From assembly GCF_014696625.1 (NCBI RefSeq), contig NZ_JACJQL010000016.1, forward strand, positions 62,001 through 126,000: a DNA stretch of 64,000 bases, read 5' to 3'. This DNA comes from Nostoc parmelioides FACHB-3921 (GTDB lineage Bacteria > Cyanobacteriota > Cyanobacteriia > Cyanobacteriales > Nostocaceae). Position 1 is the first letter of the stretch. Every line of letters begins with the position of its first letter. Positions 27,375 to 36,651 of this stretch are shown here, in pieces. The notes beneath the pieces were generated by a model. It made no database searches and was not told the origin of the DNA. It saw only the letters and a list, made by a program, of their open reading frames with translations. Both the position numbers and the translations under genes were made by a program.

Positions 27375-28356
27375 CTTCTGGGTGCAATTGGCGGCGGAAC
27401 TCTACGACATTGCGCTTAATAGTGACATCGTAATTGCCAAAAAAGTCATGTCCCAAAAGCCCAGTTTCGAGTTCCGCCCCAGCGATCGCTACTGGTACTC
27501 TATTTACTATCACCCCTCCCACTGCCATCGAATCTACATAACCAATGGGAAACTCTACACCCTTAGAACTAGCGGTGTTAGCCTTGGCCTTACCCACAGT
27601 AACAACTCTCAAAGCATTTGCCATCTGTTGAGTAATCACAGTACCACTGGCTCCAGTATCCACAATCATGTCAAATTGCTGCTGACCGTTAAAAGTCACG
27701 GTCACAATTGGTGTACCCCCAATTCGCCGTTTAATTGGGGCGACAAAAACATCTTGTTCCGAGGTAAGTGCTGCGGATATGGGGAAATTTGCTGGTTCTG
27801 TTGACAGTTTTGTGCTTCCAGGTGGTGGGACAGGGATGACAAACTGGGGTGAGCTAGACTGTTGAGGCGCAGTTGCCACTACCCTGGGAGTCGGTCTTGT
27901 AGGCAATGGTCGGGCGACAGTATTAGCTTGGCGTACAGCATTTTTCATCTGACGCTGATACTCAGAAATTTTAGTTTGAGCGATCGCAAACTCAGGACTT
28001 TGTTTTTCGACTTGTTTCATCAGCACGATCGCATCATGGAACTGACTCGCTACCAAATACCAATCATCAGGTGATTGCGCCGATTGACTAATACTCTCAG
28101 CACCAGCCGCCTTATCTAACCCCATCTCAAAAGAACTCGGCTCCATTGGCGATGATGGCAACTCTGTTGACTCCGGAATATTGGGTGCTACTTGTGGTTC
28201 ATCGGAAACTGGTACTGGCAAATCCTCCGTCACCACAGACTGTTGATTGCGAAGAATAGCCGTTTTTTGTTTGTCTGTGCTACAAGCAACACTTAAAAAG
28301 GCGATCGTACCAGACAAACAAATCAGGATTGCGCGAGATAAAAAGGGCTGAAGCAT
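27304..28356 (-). CDS. Retropepsin-like aspartyl protease, lipoprotein
   Basis: From the ATG at 28356 the protein is about 350 residues. It begins with a lipoprotein signal ([23 protein letters not shown]), so it is probably anchored outside the cytoplasmic membrane. A Pro/Ser-rich linker and a short helical domain follow, then a clan AA aspartyl protease domain with the single catalytic motif [14 protein letters not shown] near 233 and the flap-like [14 protein letters not shown]. One motif per chain implies a homodimer. The substrates are unknown. The last 24 codons overlap the 3' end of trpD on the opposite strand. A start at 28431 would put 25 hydrophilic residues before the signal, so I reject it. 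Confidence 0.85.
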   Translation of the reverse strand: MLQPFLSRAILICLSGTIAFLSVACSTDKQKTAILRNQQSVVTEDLPVPVSDEPQVAPNIPESTELPSSPMEPSSFEMGLDKAAGAESISQSAQSPDDWYLVASQFHDAIVLMKQVEKQSPEFAIAQTKISEYQRQMKNAVRQANTVARPLPTRPTPRVVATAPQQSSSPQFVIPVPPPGSTKLSTEPANFPISAALTSEQDVFVAPIKRRIGGTPIVTVTFNGQQQFDMIVDTGASGTVITQQMANALRVVTVGKAKANTASSKGVEFPIGYVDSMAVGGVIVNRVPVAIAGAELETGLLGHDFFGNYDVTIKRNVVEFRRQLHPEASSPESIPIVPILPKQYQSVGSP

Positions 28357-28411
28357 AATTAATTGTAATCTTACCTGTTCCAGCGAAGGCATATTGAGGG
28401 AGTGGGGAGTC

Positions 28412-28500
28412 ATACCAACATCAAAATTCAAAATTAAGAATCAAGATAGGACAAGCTTTTGGGGCTGTATATTTGTTGCCTTCTTTTTTCAAATTGGTAT
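28412..28500 (-). repeat. ATACCAA/TTGGTAT MITE-like element, copy 1
   Basis: Bounded by ATACCAA and AATTGGTAT, with internal TCAAAATTCAAAATTAAG, the block GGGGCTGTATAT and TTTTTTCAAATTGG. The same order of blocks occurs in opposite orientation at 43678-43779. No coding capacity. The rest of 28357-28843 holds C-rich heptamers (CCCTACACCC type, 28557-28605) and the carA upstream region. Confidence 0.75.
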
Positions 28501-28843
28501 TACTGCGACTGCGTTCAGTAACCGGAGGAGTAGGGAGTGGGAAATAAGAAATTCTTCTTGTACACCCCTACACCCCCATACCCCTATACCCTTACACCCT
28601 CATTTCCCTTCCCCAACGGCTCTGGCATTTTCCCATCATTAGCTATTTTGATTTTAAGTTTTAATTAATTTCCTGGCGAACGTGTAATTCACAAACTCAT
28701 GGGATAATTAACACTCGCAGTGTGGGTATTAAGGACTAACGACTGAAAAAATCTCAACAATCGCAGAGCAACGGAGAAAAAATTTCTCCAATTCCCAGTC
28801 CCCCATCCCCAATCCCCCCAGTCCCCATCCTAATTCATCGCTT

Positions 28844-30010
28844 ATGCCCCTGTCTGACGCAATACCTGCTCTCCTTGTCTTGGCAGATGGAACTGCTTAC
28901 CGTGGTTGGTCTTTCGGTGCGACGGGAACCACGATTGGCGAAGTCGTCTTCAACACTGGAATGACTGGATATCAAGAAGTGTTGACAGATCCTAGTTACC
29001 GTGGTCAAATTGTCGTCTTCACCTATCCCGAATTGGGGAATACAGGCGTTAATCCTGAAGACGAAGAATCAGCACGTCCCCAAGTGCAGGGTGCGATCGC
29101 CCGAAATATTTGTCATAAACCGAGTAATTGGCGATCGGCACAATCCTTACCCGACTACCTCAAACAGCACCAAATCCCCGGTATCTTTGGTATAGATACC
29201 CGCGCACTCACTCGCAAAATTCGGATGTACGGAGCCATGAACGGCGGTATTTCCACAGAAATTTTGGATGAAGCGGAGTTGTTAGAACAGGTACAAGCAG
29301 CTCCTAACATGGCAGGCTTAAACTTAGTCCGGGAAGTTACCACCTCTACAGTCTACGAATGGTCAGATCCCACAACAGCAGTTTGGGAATTTAACCCAGA
29401 GGGTACGGTAAATAATGGGGAATCCTTGACAGTTGTCGCCCTAGACTTTGGTGTTAAACGCAATATATTACGTCGTTTAGCCAGTTATGGTTGCCGAGTC
29501 ATTGTTGTACCTGCCGATACATCACCAGAAGAAATCCTCAAATACAATCCAGATGGTATTTTCCTCTCGAACGGCCCTGGCGACCCATCGGCAGTTACAG
29601 AAGGTATTACCACAGCCAAAGTATTGCTCCAAAGCGAAAAACCCATTTTTGGTATTTGTATGGGACACCAAATTTTGGGTCACGCTCTGGGAGCAGACAC
29701 CTTTAAGCTGAAATTTGGACATCGGGGTTTAAATCAACCAGCCGGTTTACAACAACGGGTAGAAATCACCAGCCAAAACCACAGCTTTGCCATTGACCCA
29801 GATTCTTTACCTGAGGCAGTTGTAGAAATCAGCCACCTCAACTTAAATGATCGCACTGTTGCCGGTCTGCGCCACAAATCTCTACCCATATTTTCAGTGC
29901 AGTACCACCCAGAAGCCAGTCCTGGCCCTCACGATGCTGATTACTTGTTTGCCCAGTTTGTTCATCAAATGCGGACAACAAAACAAGCCACTACAACAGA
30001 AGTGAGTTAA
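28844..30010 (+). CDS. carA: Carbamoyl-phosphate synthase small (glutaminase) subunit
   Basis: CarA hydrolyses glutamine and channels ammonia to CarB for arginine and pyrimidine synthesis. 388 residues. The N-terminal domain has [25 protein letters not shown], and [13 protein letters not shown]. The class I amidotransferase domain has [26 protein letters not shown], the nucleophile elbow [13 protein letters not shown] (Cys near 272) and the His/Glu pair in [12 protein letters not shown]. CarB is not in this window, as usual when carA and carB are unlinked in cyanobacteria. It is followed by a G/C-tract spacer and the STAS gene. Confidence 0.96.
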   Translation: MPLSDAIPALLVLADGTAYRGWSFGATGTTIGEVVFNTGMTGYQEVLTDPSYRGQIVVFTYPELGNTGVNPEDEESARPQVQGAIARNICHKPSNWRSAQSLPDYLKQHQIPGIFGIDTRALTRKIRMYGAMNGGISTEILDEAELLEQVQAAPNMAGLNLVREVTTSTVYEWSDPTTAVWEFNPEGTVNNGESLTVVALDFGVKRNILRRLASYGCRVIVVPADTSPEEILKYNPDGIFLSNGPGDPSAVTEGITTAKVLLQSEKPIFGICMGHQILGHALGADTFKLKFGHRGLNQPAGLQQRVEITSQNHSFAIDPDSLPEAVVEISHLNLNDRTVAGLRHKSLPIFSVQYHPEASPGPHDADYLFAQFVHQMRTTKQATTTEVS

Positions 30011-30146
30011 AAAGGGATTGGGGAATAGGAACTAAAGAGGAACCGGGAATAAGGTAAAGGAAATTTGCCACCCAATACCCAACACCCACTACCCGATCCC
30101 CATACCCCAGCAGGTTGTAGACAACACGCCCAAAAACCATCTATAC

Positions 30147-30548
30147 TTGAGCGTTCACTTTAACGACGAGGAGGGAATTATTGCTGAACCACTAAATCTA
30201 ACCGTAAGCCTGAGAGGTACTCGTGAAGTCCGCGATAACTATCAGCTATTCCGCCTCACAGGTCTGTTAGATGCCTTTTCTGAGCCGACGTTTCGCAAGG
30301 TACTTGGCGGCAAAATTGATGAAGGCCCAAAGCATATTATTCTGGATCTTTCGCAAATTGACTTTGTTGACAGTTCCGGCTTGGGCGCTCTGGTGCAGCT
30401 AGCCAAGCAAGCTCAAACTGCCGAAGGAACCTTGCAAATTGTCACCAATGCACGCGTTACTCAAACTGTCAAGCTCGTTCGCTTAGAGAAGTTTCTCTCA
30501 CTGCAATCCACAGTTGACGCAGCTGTAGAAAACATCAAGGGTGCTTGA
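30147..30548 (+). CDS. STAS-domain anti-sigma factor antagonist
   Basis: About 133 residues or fewer. The STAS core is NYQLFRLTGLLDAFSEPTF, HIILDLSQIDFVDSSGLGALVQL (with the phosphorylatable Ser of DSSGLG), and LQIVTNARVTQTVKLVRLEKFL. It would be a partner-switching protein controlled by a serine kinase. The start is uncertain. TTG at 30147 is the only common start codon in frame, but the best ribosome site (GAGGAGGG, 30168-30175) lies inside that extension, just upstream of two ATT codons at 30177 and 30180. So either the TTG or a rare ATT start is used. An anti-sigma kinase is not nearby. Confidence 0.85.
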   Translation: MSVHFNDEEGIIAEPLNLTVSLRGTREVRDNYQLFRLTGLLDAFSEPTFRKVLGGKIDEGPKHIILDLSQIDFVDSSGLGALVQLAKQAQTAEGTLQIVTNARVTQTVKLVRLEKFLSLQSTVDAAVENIKGA

Positions 30549-30560
30549 CCTCATAGAGAG

Positions 30561-30595
30561 ATTAAGCTATCCGATATTTTTCGGCATAGCTTAAT
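30561..30595 (+). terminator. Hairpin terminator after the STAS gene
   Basis: ATTAAGCTAT, CCGA, loop, TCGG, ATAGCTTAAT form a near-perfect 14-bp stem (one bulged C) beginning 12 bases after the stop, followed by TTTAT. The remaining gap to 30982 is AT-rich and I see no gene in it. Confidence 0.7.
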
Positions 30596-30982
30596 TTATA
30601 GAAAGGTTGGCAAAAAACCTCTCTCTGTCTGGGAGAGGTAAAACAGCCAACAATGAGAATAGGAAACCGGGACTAGCTAAAAAATTTACAACTCATCTCT
30701 AAGCTCAAGATTGCCAGAGTTTAGGTTGACCAAGTATTTATCCATAGCAAACTAACCAATAAAAAGATATATTAGGAAATGACTTTTCATCGCACTAAAT
30801 TCATCTGGGTGTAGCAACATGGCGTAGTAGAAGATCAGCCTTTTGGTAGATTTCTTATAAATGTAGTAAAGTATAAAGGCAATATAGATATCTTTTGAAA
30901 TTTAAAAAAACTGCCAAAACTAGGCATCTAAAATTTTTTATCTTTGCTTTTTAATATTACCCCGTGAAGGAATGATGAATTT

Positions 30983-31468
30983 GTGAAGTCCCAGGAGGAA
31001 GAGTTACTAGATAAACAAGGTGAAGACCTTAAGCCAGATTCATCTTGGAATCAAGCACTCTTGGCAAGCACTGCGCCATTAATTCAAAATATCTCCCGGA
31101 CACAGTTGCAGCAGATTTCCCCTGCTTCCTTGGCTTATCTAGGAGATGCAATTTATGAACTGTATGTTAGAATGTTTTACCTGCTGCCACTACAGCGATC
31201 AGATGCTTACCATCGTTTAGTAGTAGCACAAGTAAGAGCAGAAACACAGGCGCTACATTTGCGATCGCTGACTCCTTACCTGAGGGCAAGTGAATTAGAA
31301 ATTGTCCGCCGAGGCCGTAATGCTGCCACAGGTCGTCCCAAACGGGTTGATCCCGAAATATATCAACAAGCCACGAGTCTTGAAGCTTTAATAGGCTACC
31401 TTTATCTCACCGATTTCCCACGTTTAACCGAACTGTTACAGAAAATCCATCTAGAGAAAGAAGAATAA
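30983..31468 (+). CDS. mrnC: Mini-ribonuclease 3
   Basis: Mini-RNase III is an RNase III catalytic domain without a dsRNA-binding domain, known for 23S rRNA 3'-end maturation. 161 residues. Motifs: LAYLGDAIYELYVRMFYLL (catalytic Asp), YHRLVVAQVRAETQALHL, ELEIVRRGRNAA and ATSLEALIGYLYL (second acidic site). A GTG start at 30983 is used; GAAGG lies 12 bases upstream. The rRNA methyltransferase rlmB follows on the same strand, the arrangement also seen in Bacillus, so a shared role in large-subunit rRNA maturation is likely. Confidence 0.9.
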   Translation: MKSQEEELLDKQGEDLKPDSSWNQALLASTAPLIQNISRTQLQQISPASLAYLGDAIYELYVRMFYLLPLQRSDAYHRLVVAQVRAETQALHLRSLTPYLRASELEIVRRGRNAATGRPKRVDPEIYQQATSLEALIGYLYLTDFPRLTELLQKIHLEKEE

Positions 31469-31566
31469 TTTAACTACTCAATCTCAGCGATTGGAAGCTT
31501 TTTAAGTTTAGGTTCAGTACATACAGGAATCGGACTGTCTACCCATGCGCCATACGCCAAAATCCT

Positions 31567-32547
31567 ATGACTAACAAACCTAAAAAAATCAAGACTGCCA
31601 GCGAAGCGAATCGCGGACAACCCGTAAAAATCAAGGGTAAGCGTGTCATTGCTAATCCTATTCGTAGTCACAAAAATGGGGAGAGTAATCCTGGCTCTAG
31701 CAGCAGTTCACGCCCTCCGCGTCCACGCCGTCAATTTTCTGATGCAGCACCTATTGCCAAAGCCAAAGAAGAGAACGAAAGCGACATTATCTACGGCCGT
31801 CATCCAGTACTGAGTGCGCTGGAAAATCAACGTGGCCTCAACCGCATCTGGGTAACTCCTCGACTGCGTTACGATCCCCGGTTTCACAATTTGATTCTCC
31901 AAGCCAAAGAAAATGGAGCAGTCATAGACGAAGTGGAACCCAAACGCTTAGACCAAATCACCGACCAAGCTAATCACCAAGGCATTGCTGCACAGATCGC
32001 CCCTTACTCATATATTGAGTTATATGAACTAATCGCCCAAGCTAAGTCTGTAACAGATCCCGTCATCATCGTTGCTGATGGCATCACCGACCCCCATAAT
32101 TTAGGGGCAATTATTCGTACAGCCGAAGCAATTGGCGCTCAAGGCTTGGTAATTCCCCAAAGAAGAGCCTCCGGGATCACCTCTACAGTTGTGAAAGTAG
32201 CAGCAGGGGCTTTAGAAAATTTTCCTGTGGCAAGGGTAGTGAATCTCAGCAGGGCTTTAGAAGATTTAAAAGAGGCGGGCTTCTGGATTTATGGAACTGC
32301 GGCTGGAGGTAGCGAACCTCTGCACACAGTCAGTTTCCGAGGCCCCATTGTTTTAGTCATCGGCTCGGAAGGCGAAGGTTTGAGTATGTTAACTCAGCGC
32401 TCATGTGATGTTTTGGTATCAATTCCCCTGATGGGTAAGACCCCTAGTCTGAATGCCTCAGTTGCCGCAGGAATGGCGCTTTATGAGATTTTCCGCCAAC
32501 GCTCATTAAACACTTTGTACCTAGATAAATTGCCAAAGCCTCTATGA
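31567..32547 (+). CDS. rlmB: 23S rRNA (guanosine-2'-O-)-methyltransferase, TrmH/SpoU family
   Basis: 326 residues. A basic, disordered N-terminal extension of about 70 residues (rich in Lys, Ser, Arg, Pro) precedes a substrate-binding domain ([23 protein letters not shown]) and the SPOUT knot domain with motif 1 [21 protein letters not shown], motif 2 [13 protein letters not shown] and motif 3 [23 protein letters not shown]. This is the RlmB type that methylates G2251 of 23S rRNA (E. coli numbering). It follows mrnC. The extension is common in cyanobacterial and plastid members. Confidence 0.92.
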   Translation: MTNKPKKIKTASEANRGQPVKIKGKRVIANPIRSHKNGESNPGSSSSSRPPRPRRQFSDAAPIAKAKEENESDIIYGRHPVLSALENQRGLNRIWVTPRLRYDPRFHNLILQAKENGAVIDEVEPKRLDQITDQANHQGIAAQIAPYSYIELYELIAQAKSVTDPVIIVADGITDPHNLGAIIRTAEAIGAQGLVIPQRRASGITSTVVKVAAGALENFPVARVVNLSRALEDLKEAGFWIYGTAAGGSEPLHTVSFRGPIVLVIGSEGEGLSMLTQRSCDVLVSIPLMGKTPSLNASVAAGMALYEIFRQRSLNTLYLDKLPKPL

Positions 32548-32644
32548 AAATAATCAGTAAAAGAGTATAAAGAAATGTAACAACAAAAAATAGCAATCTC
32601 TATTGCTGAACATTCAGTACCACTTTGATCAATTGGCGACAACC

Positions 32645-32947
32645 ATGAAAACAATTTGGCAAAACCTGAAAGAAACCACAATTAATACTTTCAATACTTT
32701 TGGCTTGGCTTGGTGGGTGGAGATTACTACTCAAAACCCGCGCTGCACATACTACTTCGGGCCTTTTCTCAATTCTGCTGAGGCGAAGGTAGCCATCAAA
32801 GGCTACGTTGAGGATTTAGAAACGGAAGGGGCGCAAGGAATAGGTGTGAACGTGAAGCGCTGCAAACCTAATAACTTGACGATTGCTGAAGACCTGGGGG
32901 AACGTCTTGACCGCAAAGTAAAGCCTGCCTTTAGCGGTCAGATGTAA
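32645..32947 (+). CDS. DUF1816 domain protein
   Basis: About 100 residues. LAWWVEITTQNPRCTYYFGPFLNSAEAKVAIKGYVEDLETEGAQGI is the conserved DUF1816 core found in cyanobacteria and sometimes next to phycobilisome or CpcD-like genes. The start was taken at the ATG 32645 (MKTIWQNLKET) because the preceding in-frame residues do not resemble the family. The function is unknown. Confidence 0.8.
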   Translation: MKTIWQNLKETTINTFNTFGLAWWVEITTQNPRCTYYFGPFLNSAEAKVAIKGYVEDLETEGAQGIGVNVKRCKPNNLTIAEDLGERLDRKVKPAFSGQM

Positions 32948-32949
32948 GT

Positions 32950-32995
32950 TAGGCAATTAGTTAATAGTCATTAGTCATTAGTCATTAGTGATTAC
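32950..32995. repeat. Heptamer tandem repeat (AGTCATT)n
   Basis: Four to five units of AGTCATT in a row lie between the convergent genes 32645-32947 and 33040-33894. It is the same class of tract as elsewhere in the window. Confidence 0.75.
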
Positions 32996-33039
32996 ATTAA
33001 ACTCTTGACTTGGGACTTTTGACTGTGGACTTCGTATTG

Positions 33040-33894
33040 TTAATTACTCATTACCTGTGAGTTGTTTGCTAACCACAGGTCAATATCGTTTATTACCTGC
33101 TGGGGTATTTCCCAGGGGAAAAGATGGGCGGTGTGAGGGTAGCAGTGCCACTGACTATGTTTGAGATGTTGGGCTGTTTCTAAACTAGAATCGGCTGTTA
33201 TGTGTCTATCTTGAGCGCCAGCCAGCACGAGACTAGGGCAATGAATTTGCTCAAGCTCTGGGAGTCGGTTGTATCCTAAACGCAAGGCGCTGTTAAGGGC
33301 GCGAGTGGCAGATGGAGAAGTTTGCAAGTAAGCTGGCAAAGCTTCCTTGGCTATGTAATTATATGCAGTGGGTGTGTGTTGTTGTATGAGATAACGAAAC
33401 AGCGATCGCTTGCCAAAAGTTTCAATATTCCAGCGCCAGCTTGGTTTGATATAGTTCAGTAACCCAGCAATACCTGTGTAAAGATTATCTTGCCAATAAA
33501 TTGGTGGATGATTACCACGGGGTCTAGCTGCTGTTGCCACCAAAATCAAACCAGTGACACGCTGCGGTAGGCGCAAAGCCAATTCCATCGCTAAAATCCC
33601 ACCCAAAGACCATCCCAATACTAAGCATTTCTCGATCTGCAAACGATCTAATAAAGCTTCTAAGTCGGTTAAATGATCCTGCATGGTAAAGTTACCCCGA
33701 AAGCGACTTGTGCCGTAGCCACGCAAATCAGGGGCAATAGTCTGGTAACGTTTTGATAAGTGATTTGTAAAAACCGAAAGACTCCGACCACTACCAGGAT
33801 GTCCATGTAATCCTAATATGGGGAAACCTTGACCTTGGATATGAATGTTAAGTTTCTCAGTCACAGTAATTAATTGAAAATTCTTAATACCCAA
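33040..33894 (-). CDS. Alpha/beta hydrolase
   Basis: 284 residues. The oxyanion region is LGLHGHPGSGRSLS, the nucleophile elbow is GWSLGG (Ser near 96), the acid is in LAGAQDRHI and the His in PHTAHLFPWE, so the triad is complete. The N-terminus TVTEKLNIHIQGQGFPI is the typical first hairpin. There is no signal peptide. The substrate cannot be stated; relatives include esterases, haloperoxidase-like enzymes and MenH-like proteins. An inverted repeat lies just upstream of the start. Confidence 0.85.
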   Translation of the reverse strand: MGIKNFQLITVTEKLNIHIQGQGFPILGLHGHPGSGRSLSVFTNHLSKRYQTIAPDLRGYGTSRFRGNFTMQDHLTDLEALLDRLQIEKCLVLGWSLGGILAMELALRLPQRVTGLILVATAARPRGNHPPIYWQDNLYTGIAGLLNYIKPSWRWNIETFGKRSLFRYLIQQHTPTAYNYIAKEALPAYLQTSPSATRALNSALRLGYNRLPELEQIHCPSLVLAGAQDRHITADSSLETAQHLKHSQWHCYPHTAHLFPWEIPQQVINDIDLWLANNSQVMSN

Positions 33895-33897
33895 TGA

Positions 33898-33959
33898 GTA
33901 GGGGCGGGTTAATCAAATAAATATGATGAACAATTAAGGATGCTCCCGCCCGTCCCTAC
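33898..33959. repeat. Inverted repeat GTAGGGGCGGG / CCCGCCCGTCCCTAC
   Basis: A GC-rich stem encloses a 35-base AT-rich loop, between the hydrolase start and the queF stop. This GTAGGGGCGGG type is a frequent dispersed repeat of filamentous cyanobacteria. It may end the queF transcript. Confidence 0.7.
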
Positions 33960-34013
33960 AAAACCAGATTTTAAATTGTTAGCTTCCTCTGCTACCCTAC
34001 TCTCTGGCGTTCA

Positions 34014-34424
34014 TTATTTCGTGTGCCTAACTTCCACCACAGTATGAACGTTCCCACGGGGGGTAAAATCAGCTTTGACAGTTGCTTCTAGAGGGTCGCA
34101 AGCTGCGACAAAATCGTCGAGAATTTGGTTGGCTGATTCTTCGTGGGAAATGTAGCGATCGCGATAACTGTTAATGTAAAGTTTGAGAGCCTTTAATTCC
34201 ACCACTCGCTCATCAGGCACATAGGTAATATAAATAGTGGCAAAATCAGGATAACCGGAAAATGGACACTTACAAGTAAATTCCGGCAAGGTAATATTAA
34301 TATCATAGCGCCGACCCACACGCGGATTGGGAAAGGTAATTAATTGTCCTTCCGCAATCTCCCGTTCGCCATACTTAACTTCCTGGCTAGGCTGAGATAC
34401 CGTTTCCGATGAAGAATTACTCAT
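34014..34424 (-). CDS. queF: NADPH-dependent 7-cyano-7-deazaguanine (preQ0) reductase
   Basis: QueF reduces preQ0 to preQ1 in queuosine synthesis. 136 residues, the short type I (YkvM) form. The active-site Cys lies in FTCKCPFSGYPDFATIYI, the QueF motif in ERVVELKALKLYINSYRD, and the C-terminal NADPH/structural region in DFTPRGNVHTVVEV. No other que gene is in the window. I saw no preQ1 riboswitch upstream. Confidence 0.95.
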   Translation of the reverse strand: MSNSSSETVSQPSQEVKYGEREIAEGQLITFPNPRVGRRYDINITLPEFTCKCPFSGYPDFATIYITYVPDERVVELKALKLYINSYRDRYISHEESANQILDDFVAACDPLEATVKADFTPRGNVHTVVEVRHTK

Positions 34425-34501
34425 AAATTATTAGTCCAAAGAAATGTAAAGATCCATCACTAATAACTTAACATCCAACACCCAGCACCCAGCCCTCGAA
34501 G

Positions 34502-34897
34502 CTATTCTCGCTCCCAATCAGGACAACTTCCATCATCCCACCCATGAGGGTGCATACCACAGACTAGCAAATTACCTCCATATACATGACCGTGGTAATT
34601 ACTGCAACCTATACAGGCAGCATTTTGTTCTGTTGTTGCTTCGACTGAATAAGGAAAGCCAGGATCAACATCCGCCACAACATCCTCTAGTTCCCAGTAG
34701 ATATCCAGAATCGGCTCGGTTAAATCCTGTAAATACTGGTCAACTTCGGTAACAATACTGTTTTGGACTTGTTCAGTGAATTCTTCTGTTAGCTCAAAAA
34801 AGGCATCTACCATTTCACCCATTCCTAAGAAGAAGCGTTCTACTTCATCGGCCGCAGTTTCCACCATTTCCATCAAATCTTTTTGCCATTGATCCAT
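34502..34897 (-). CDS. Conserved-type hypothetical protein with Cys/His cluster
   Basis: About 131 residues from the ATG at 34897 (MDQWQKDLMEMVETAADEV); the alternative start at 34966 adds 23 residues that do not fit. The N-terminal half is acidic and helical (EVERFFLGMGEMVDAFFELTEEFTEQV). The C-terminus has CIGCSNYHGHVYGGNLLVCGMHPHGW and CPDW, that is four Cys and several His suitable for binding zinc or a cluster. I know similar small proteins only as cyanobacterial hypotheticals. The function is unknown. Confidence 0.7.
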   Translation of the reverse strand: MDQWQKDLMEMVETAADEVERFFLGMGEMVDAFFELTEEFTEQVQNSIVTEVDQYLQDLTEPILDIYWELEDVVADVDPGFPYSVEATTEQNAACIGCSNYHGHVYGGNLLVCGMHPHGWDDGSCPDWERE

Positions 34898-35053
34898 AAA
34901 CTTAACGCCCTGGCTTGCAAAAAATAGGACGCATAGTGCTACTTGACTGGAAACACTAAAGTACACCCTAGATCACATATATTATAGATTCTCAGGTACG
35001 TACTAGTACGCCCAGTTCACACTGTGCTGATAGGACTTTTAACTGAGCGATCG

Positions 35054-35434
35054 CTATTCTTTTTGCAATCTTTTTAACTCTTCTTGCAGATCTAGCACTT
35101 GTTGGCGCAGTTCATCTACTTTTTCTGTTGATGCCTCTTTCACCGTTGGTTCTTCATCTTCCTCTAAAATTTCGATGCGACGAGGTTCAGAAGAGGGCGG
35201 TTTTTCTGGAGCTTCATCTGTTGCTGGAGGCTGTTGGGCTTGCTTCATCATGTCTTCCACAAAGCGACGGGCTTCGTCTGTGGTCATTTCACCCTTGGCA
35301 ACCATCTCGTCTGCCAGTTTTTGGACTTGCGATCGCAGTTCAGTTAATTTACCCCCGGCTTTCTCGCCAGCGTAAGAAGCCAATCCGACACCGAGGTAAA
35401 AAGCTTTTTGAACAATATCTCCAAAACCAGGCAT
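35054..35434 (-). CDS. Phasin-like / PHA-granule regulator-type coiled-coil protein
   Basis: 126 residues. The N-terminus AFYLGVGLASYAGEKAGGKL, then ELRSQVQKLADEMVAKGEMTTDEARRFVEDMM, matches the pattern of the poly(3-hydroxyalkanoate) granule regulator (PhaF/phasin-like) family. A Pro/Glu-rich linker follows and a C-terminal coiled coil (KVDELRQQVLDLQEELKRLQ). Many cyanobacterial genomes have this gene irrespective of PHA production, so the role is open. It lies directly after the SRP RNA gene on the same strand. Confidence 0.72.
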   Translation of the reverse strand: MPGFGDIVQKAFYLGVGLASYAGEKAGGKLTELRSQVQKLADEMVAKGEMTTDEARRFVEDMMKQAQQPPATDEAPEKPPSSEPRRIEILEEDEEPTVKEASTEKVDELRQQVLDLQEELKRLQKE

Positions 35435-35463
35435 TGCTGCTGATAGCTCCTAATAAATAGGGC

Positions 35464-35557
35464 GACCCGGAGACTACGCCTACTACAAGCATCCCGTGTT
35501 GCTGCTACCTTCCGGTCCTGACAAGGTTTAGGCGTTGGAGTCGCATAGATCCAGGTC
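35464..35557 (-). ncRNA. ffs: Signal recognition particle RNA, small bacterial type (4.5S)
   Basis: Read on the minus strand, the apical SRP domain is unmistakable: GTCAGGACCGGAAGGTAGCAGC, containing the GGAAG tetraloop region and the symmetric and asymmetric Ffh-binding loops. The ends pair: GACCTGG at the 5' side with CCGGGTC at the 3' side. About 94 nt, the usual size for 4.5S RNA. It binds Ffh and directs co-translational membrane insertion. The ends are set by pairing and could be a few bases off. Confidence 0.93.
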
Positions 35558-35593
35558 TACTAATAATATAACATCAAATTCCGTAACTGTGCG

Positions 35594-35860
35594 TTATTCT
35601 ACGACAATTTTCCATTCGTAAAGTTTAAAGTTGACACAACCGTTCTTCACCAAGGGATCATTGGCAACAATGGCCTCAGCTTCTGCCATCGAAGCAGCCT
35701 CAAACAGTAACATCCCGCCGCCAAATTGCGCCCAATAACCTGTTCGGGCTTTGTAACCCTTAGTAATTAAATATCTCACGTAAGCTTGGTGAGCTGGCAC
35801 GTATTGGTCAAAGATGGATTTATCCACTTTGCCTTCTTCTAACTTGACGAACCACGGCAT
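35594..35860 (-). CDS. YciI-like (YCII-related) protein
   Basis: 88 residues with the dimeric ferredoxin-like YCII pattern: MPWFVKLEEGKVDKSIFDQYVPAHQAYVRYLITKG, the loop AQFGGGMLLFEAASMAEAEAIVANDPLVKNGCVNFKLYEW. The His in PAHQAYV and the Asp in NDPLV correspond to the conserved pair of the family. A small enzyme or binding protein of unknown substrate. It lies just upstream of ffs on the same strand. Confidence 0.85.
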   Translation of the reverse strand: MPWFVKLEEGKVDKSIFDQYVPAHQAYVRYLITKGYKARTGYWAQFGGGMLLFEAASMAEAEAIVANDPLVKNGCVNFKLYEWKIVVE

Positions 35861-36000
35861 TTTGCTTGCAACCTCTAGAAATCCTATGTTCTAATATTTT
35901 TAACGGTAATGTTATCTTTAGGGAAATAAAGTGAGGAGCGATCGCAGTTTTTTAGATCGTTAATTTTCCAACTACTGTATTTAATGTTCCCTTTTGAATT

Positions 36001-36552
36001 TTGAATTTACCAAAAAGTCGTTTTTTCGTTGCCTTGCTACCGCCGCAAGAGATACAAGACTACGCCAACCAAATCAAACAGTATTTTGCAGATCATTACG
36101 CTAGTCGCCACGCGCAAAAGTCGCCGCCACACATTACACTACAACCACCTTTTGAGTGGGTAGATAATAATATATCTATACTGGAAACATCCTTGAGAGA
36201 TTTTGCCAGCCAGCAACAGTCGATACCAGTAACTCTCAGTGGTTTTGATGCCTTTGCACCCCGTGTCATCTATATCAATGTCGAGAGAAGTCCAGAACTG
36301 TTAAACTTGCAAACTGAGTTAATCGCCCATACAGAAGCTACCTTGAAGATTGTAGACGCAGTTGGTAAACAACGCCCTTTTGTACCACACATGACAGTAG
36401 CATTTCGAGACTTAACAAAACAAAACTTTCAGGCTGCTTGGCCAGAATTTGCTAATCGTCAACTAGATTTTGAATTCACTGCGGATAAGTTAACTTTGCT
36501 GATTCATGATGGTAGACGTTGGCTGATTAAATCAGAGTTTAATTTCCTCTAA
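36001..36552 (+). CDS. thpR: 2'-5' RNA ligase / RNA 2',3'-cyclic phosphodiesterase family
   Basis: 183 residues with the two HxTx motifs of the 2H phosphoesterases: HITLQPPF and HMTVAF. The N-terminus RFFVALLPPQEIQDYANQIKQYF is typical. It would hydrolyse or form 2'-5' and 2',3'-cyclic phosphate bonds in RNA. A TTG start at 36001 is assumed; no ATG or GTG gives the full family N-terminus. Confidence 0.82.
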   Translation: MNLPKSRFFVALLPPQEIQDYANQIKQYFADHYASRHAQKSPPHITLQPPFEWVDNNISILETSLRDFASQQQSIPVTLSGFDAFAPRVIYINVERSPELLNLQTELIAHTEATLKIVDAVGKQRPFVPHMTVAFRDLTKQNFQAAWPEFANRQLDFEFTADKLTLLIHDGRRWLIKSEFNFL

Positions 36553-36651
36553 TCGGCATCACATATAACTTTTTATTACAGATGCTTTGCGTGTAAAGAC
36601 AGAAAGGTTTGATTATTAAGTGTATATATTAATCAAATAACTACACTTAAC

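Noticed and set aside
30561..30595. Another copy of the ATAAGCTA MITE family
   Set aside because: Only the ATTAAGCTAT arms agree; the internal blocks are missing and it sits right after a stop, so a terminator is the simpler reading.
35461..35565. tRNA gene
   Set aside because: The fold and the GTCAGGACCGGAAGG core identify SRP RNA. No tRNA cloverleaf was found in the spacers I read.
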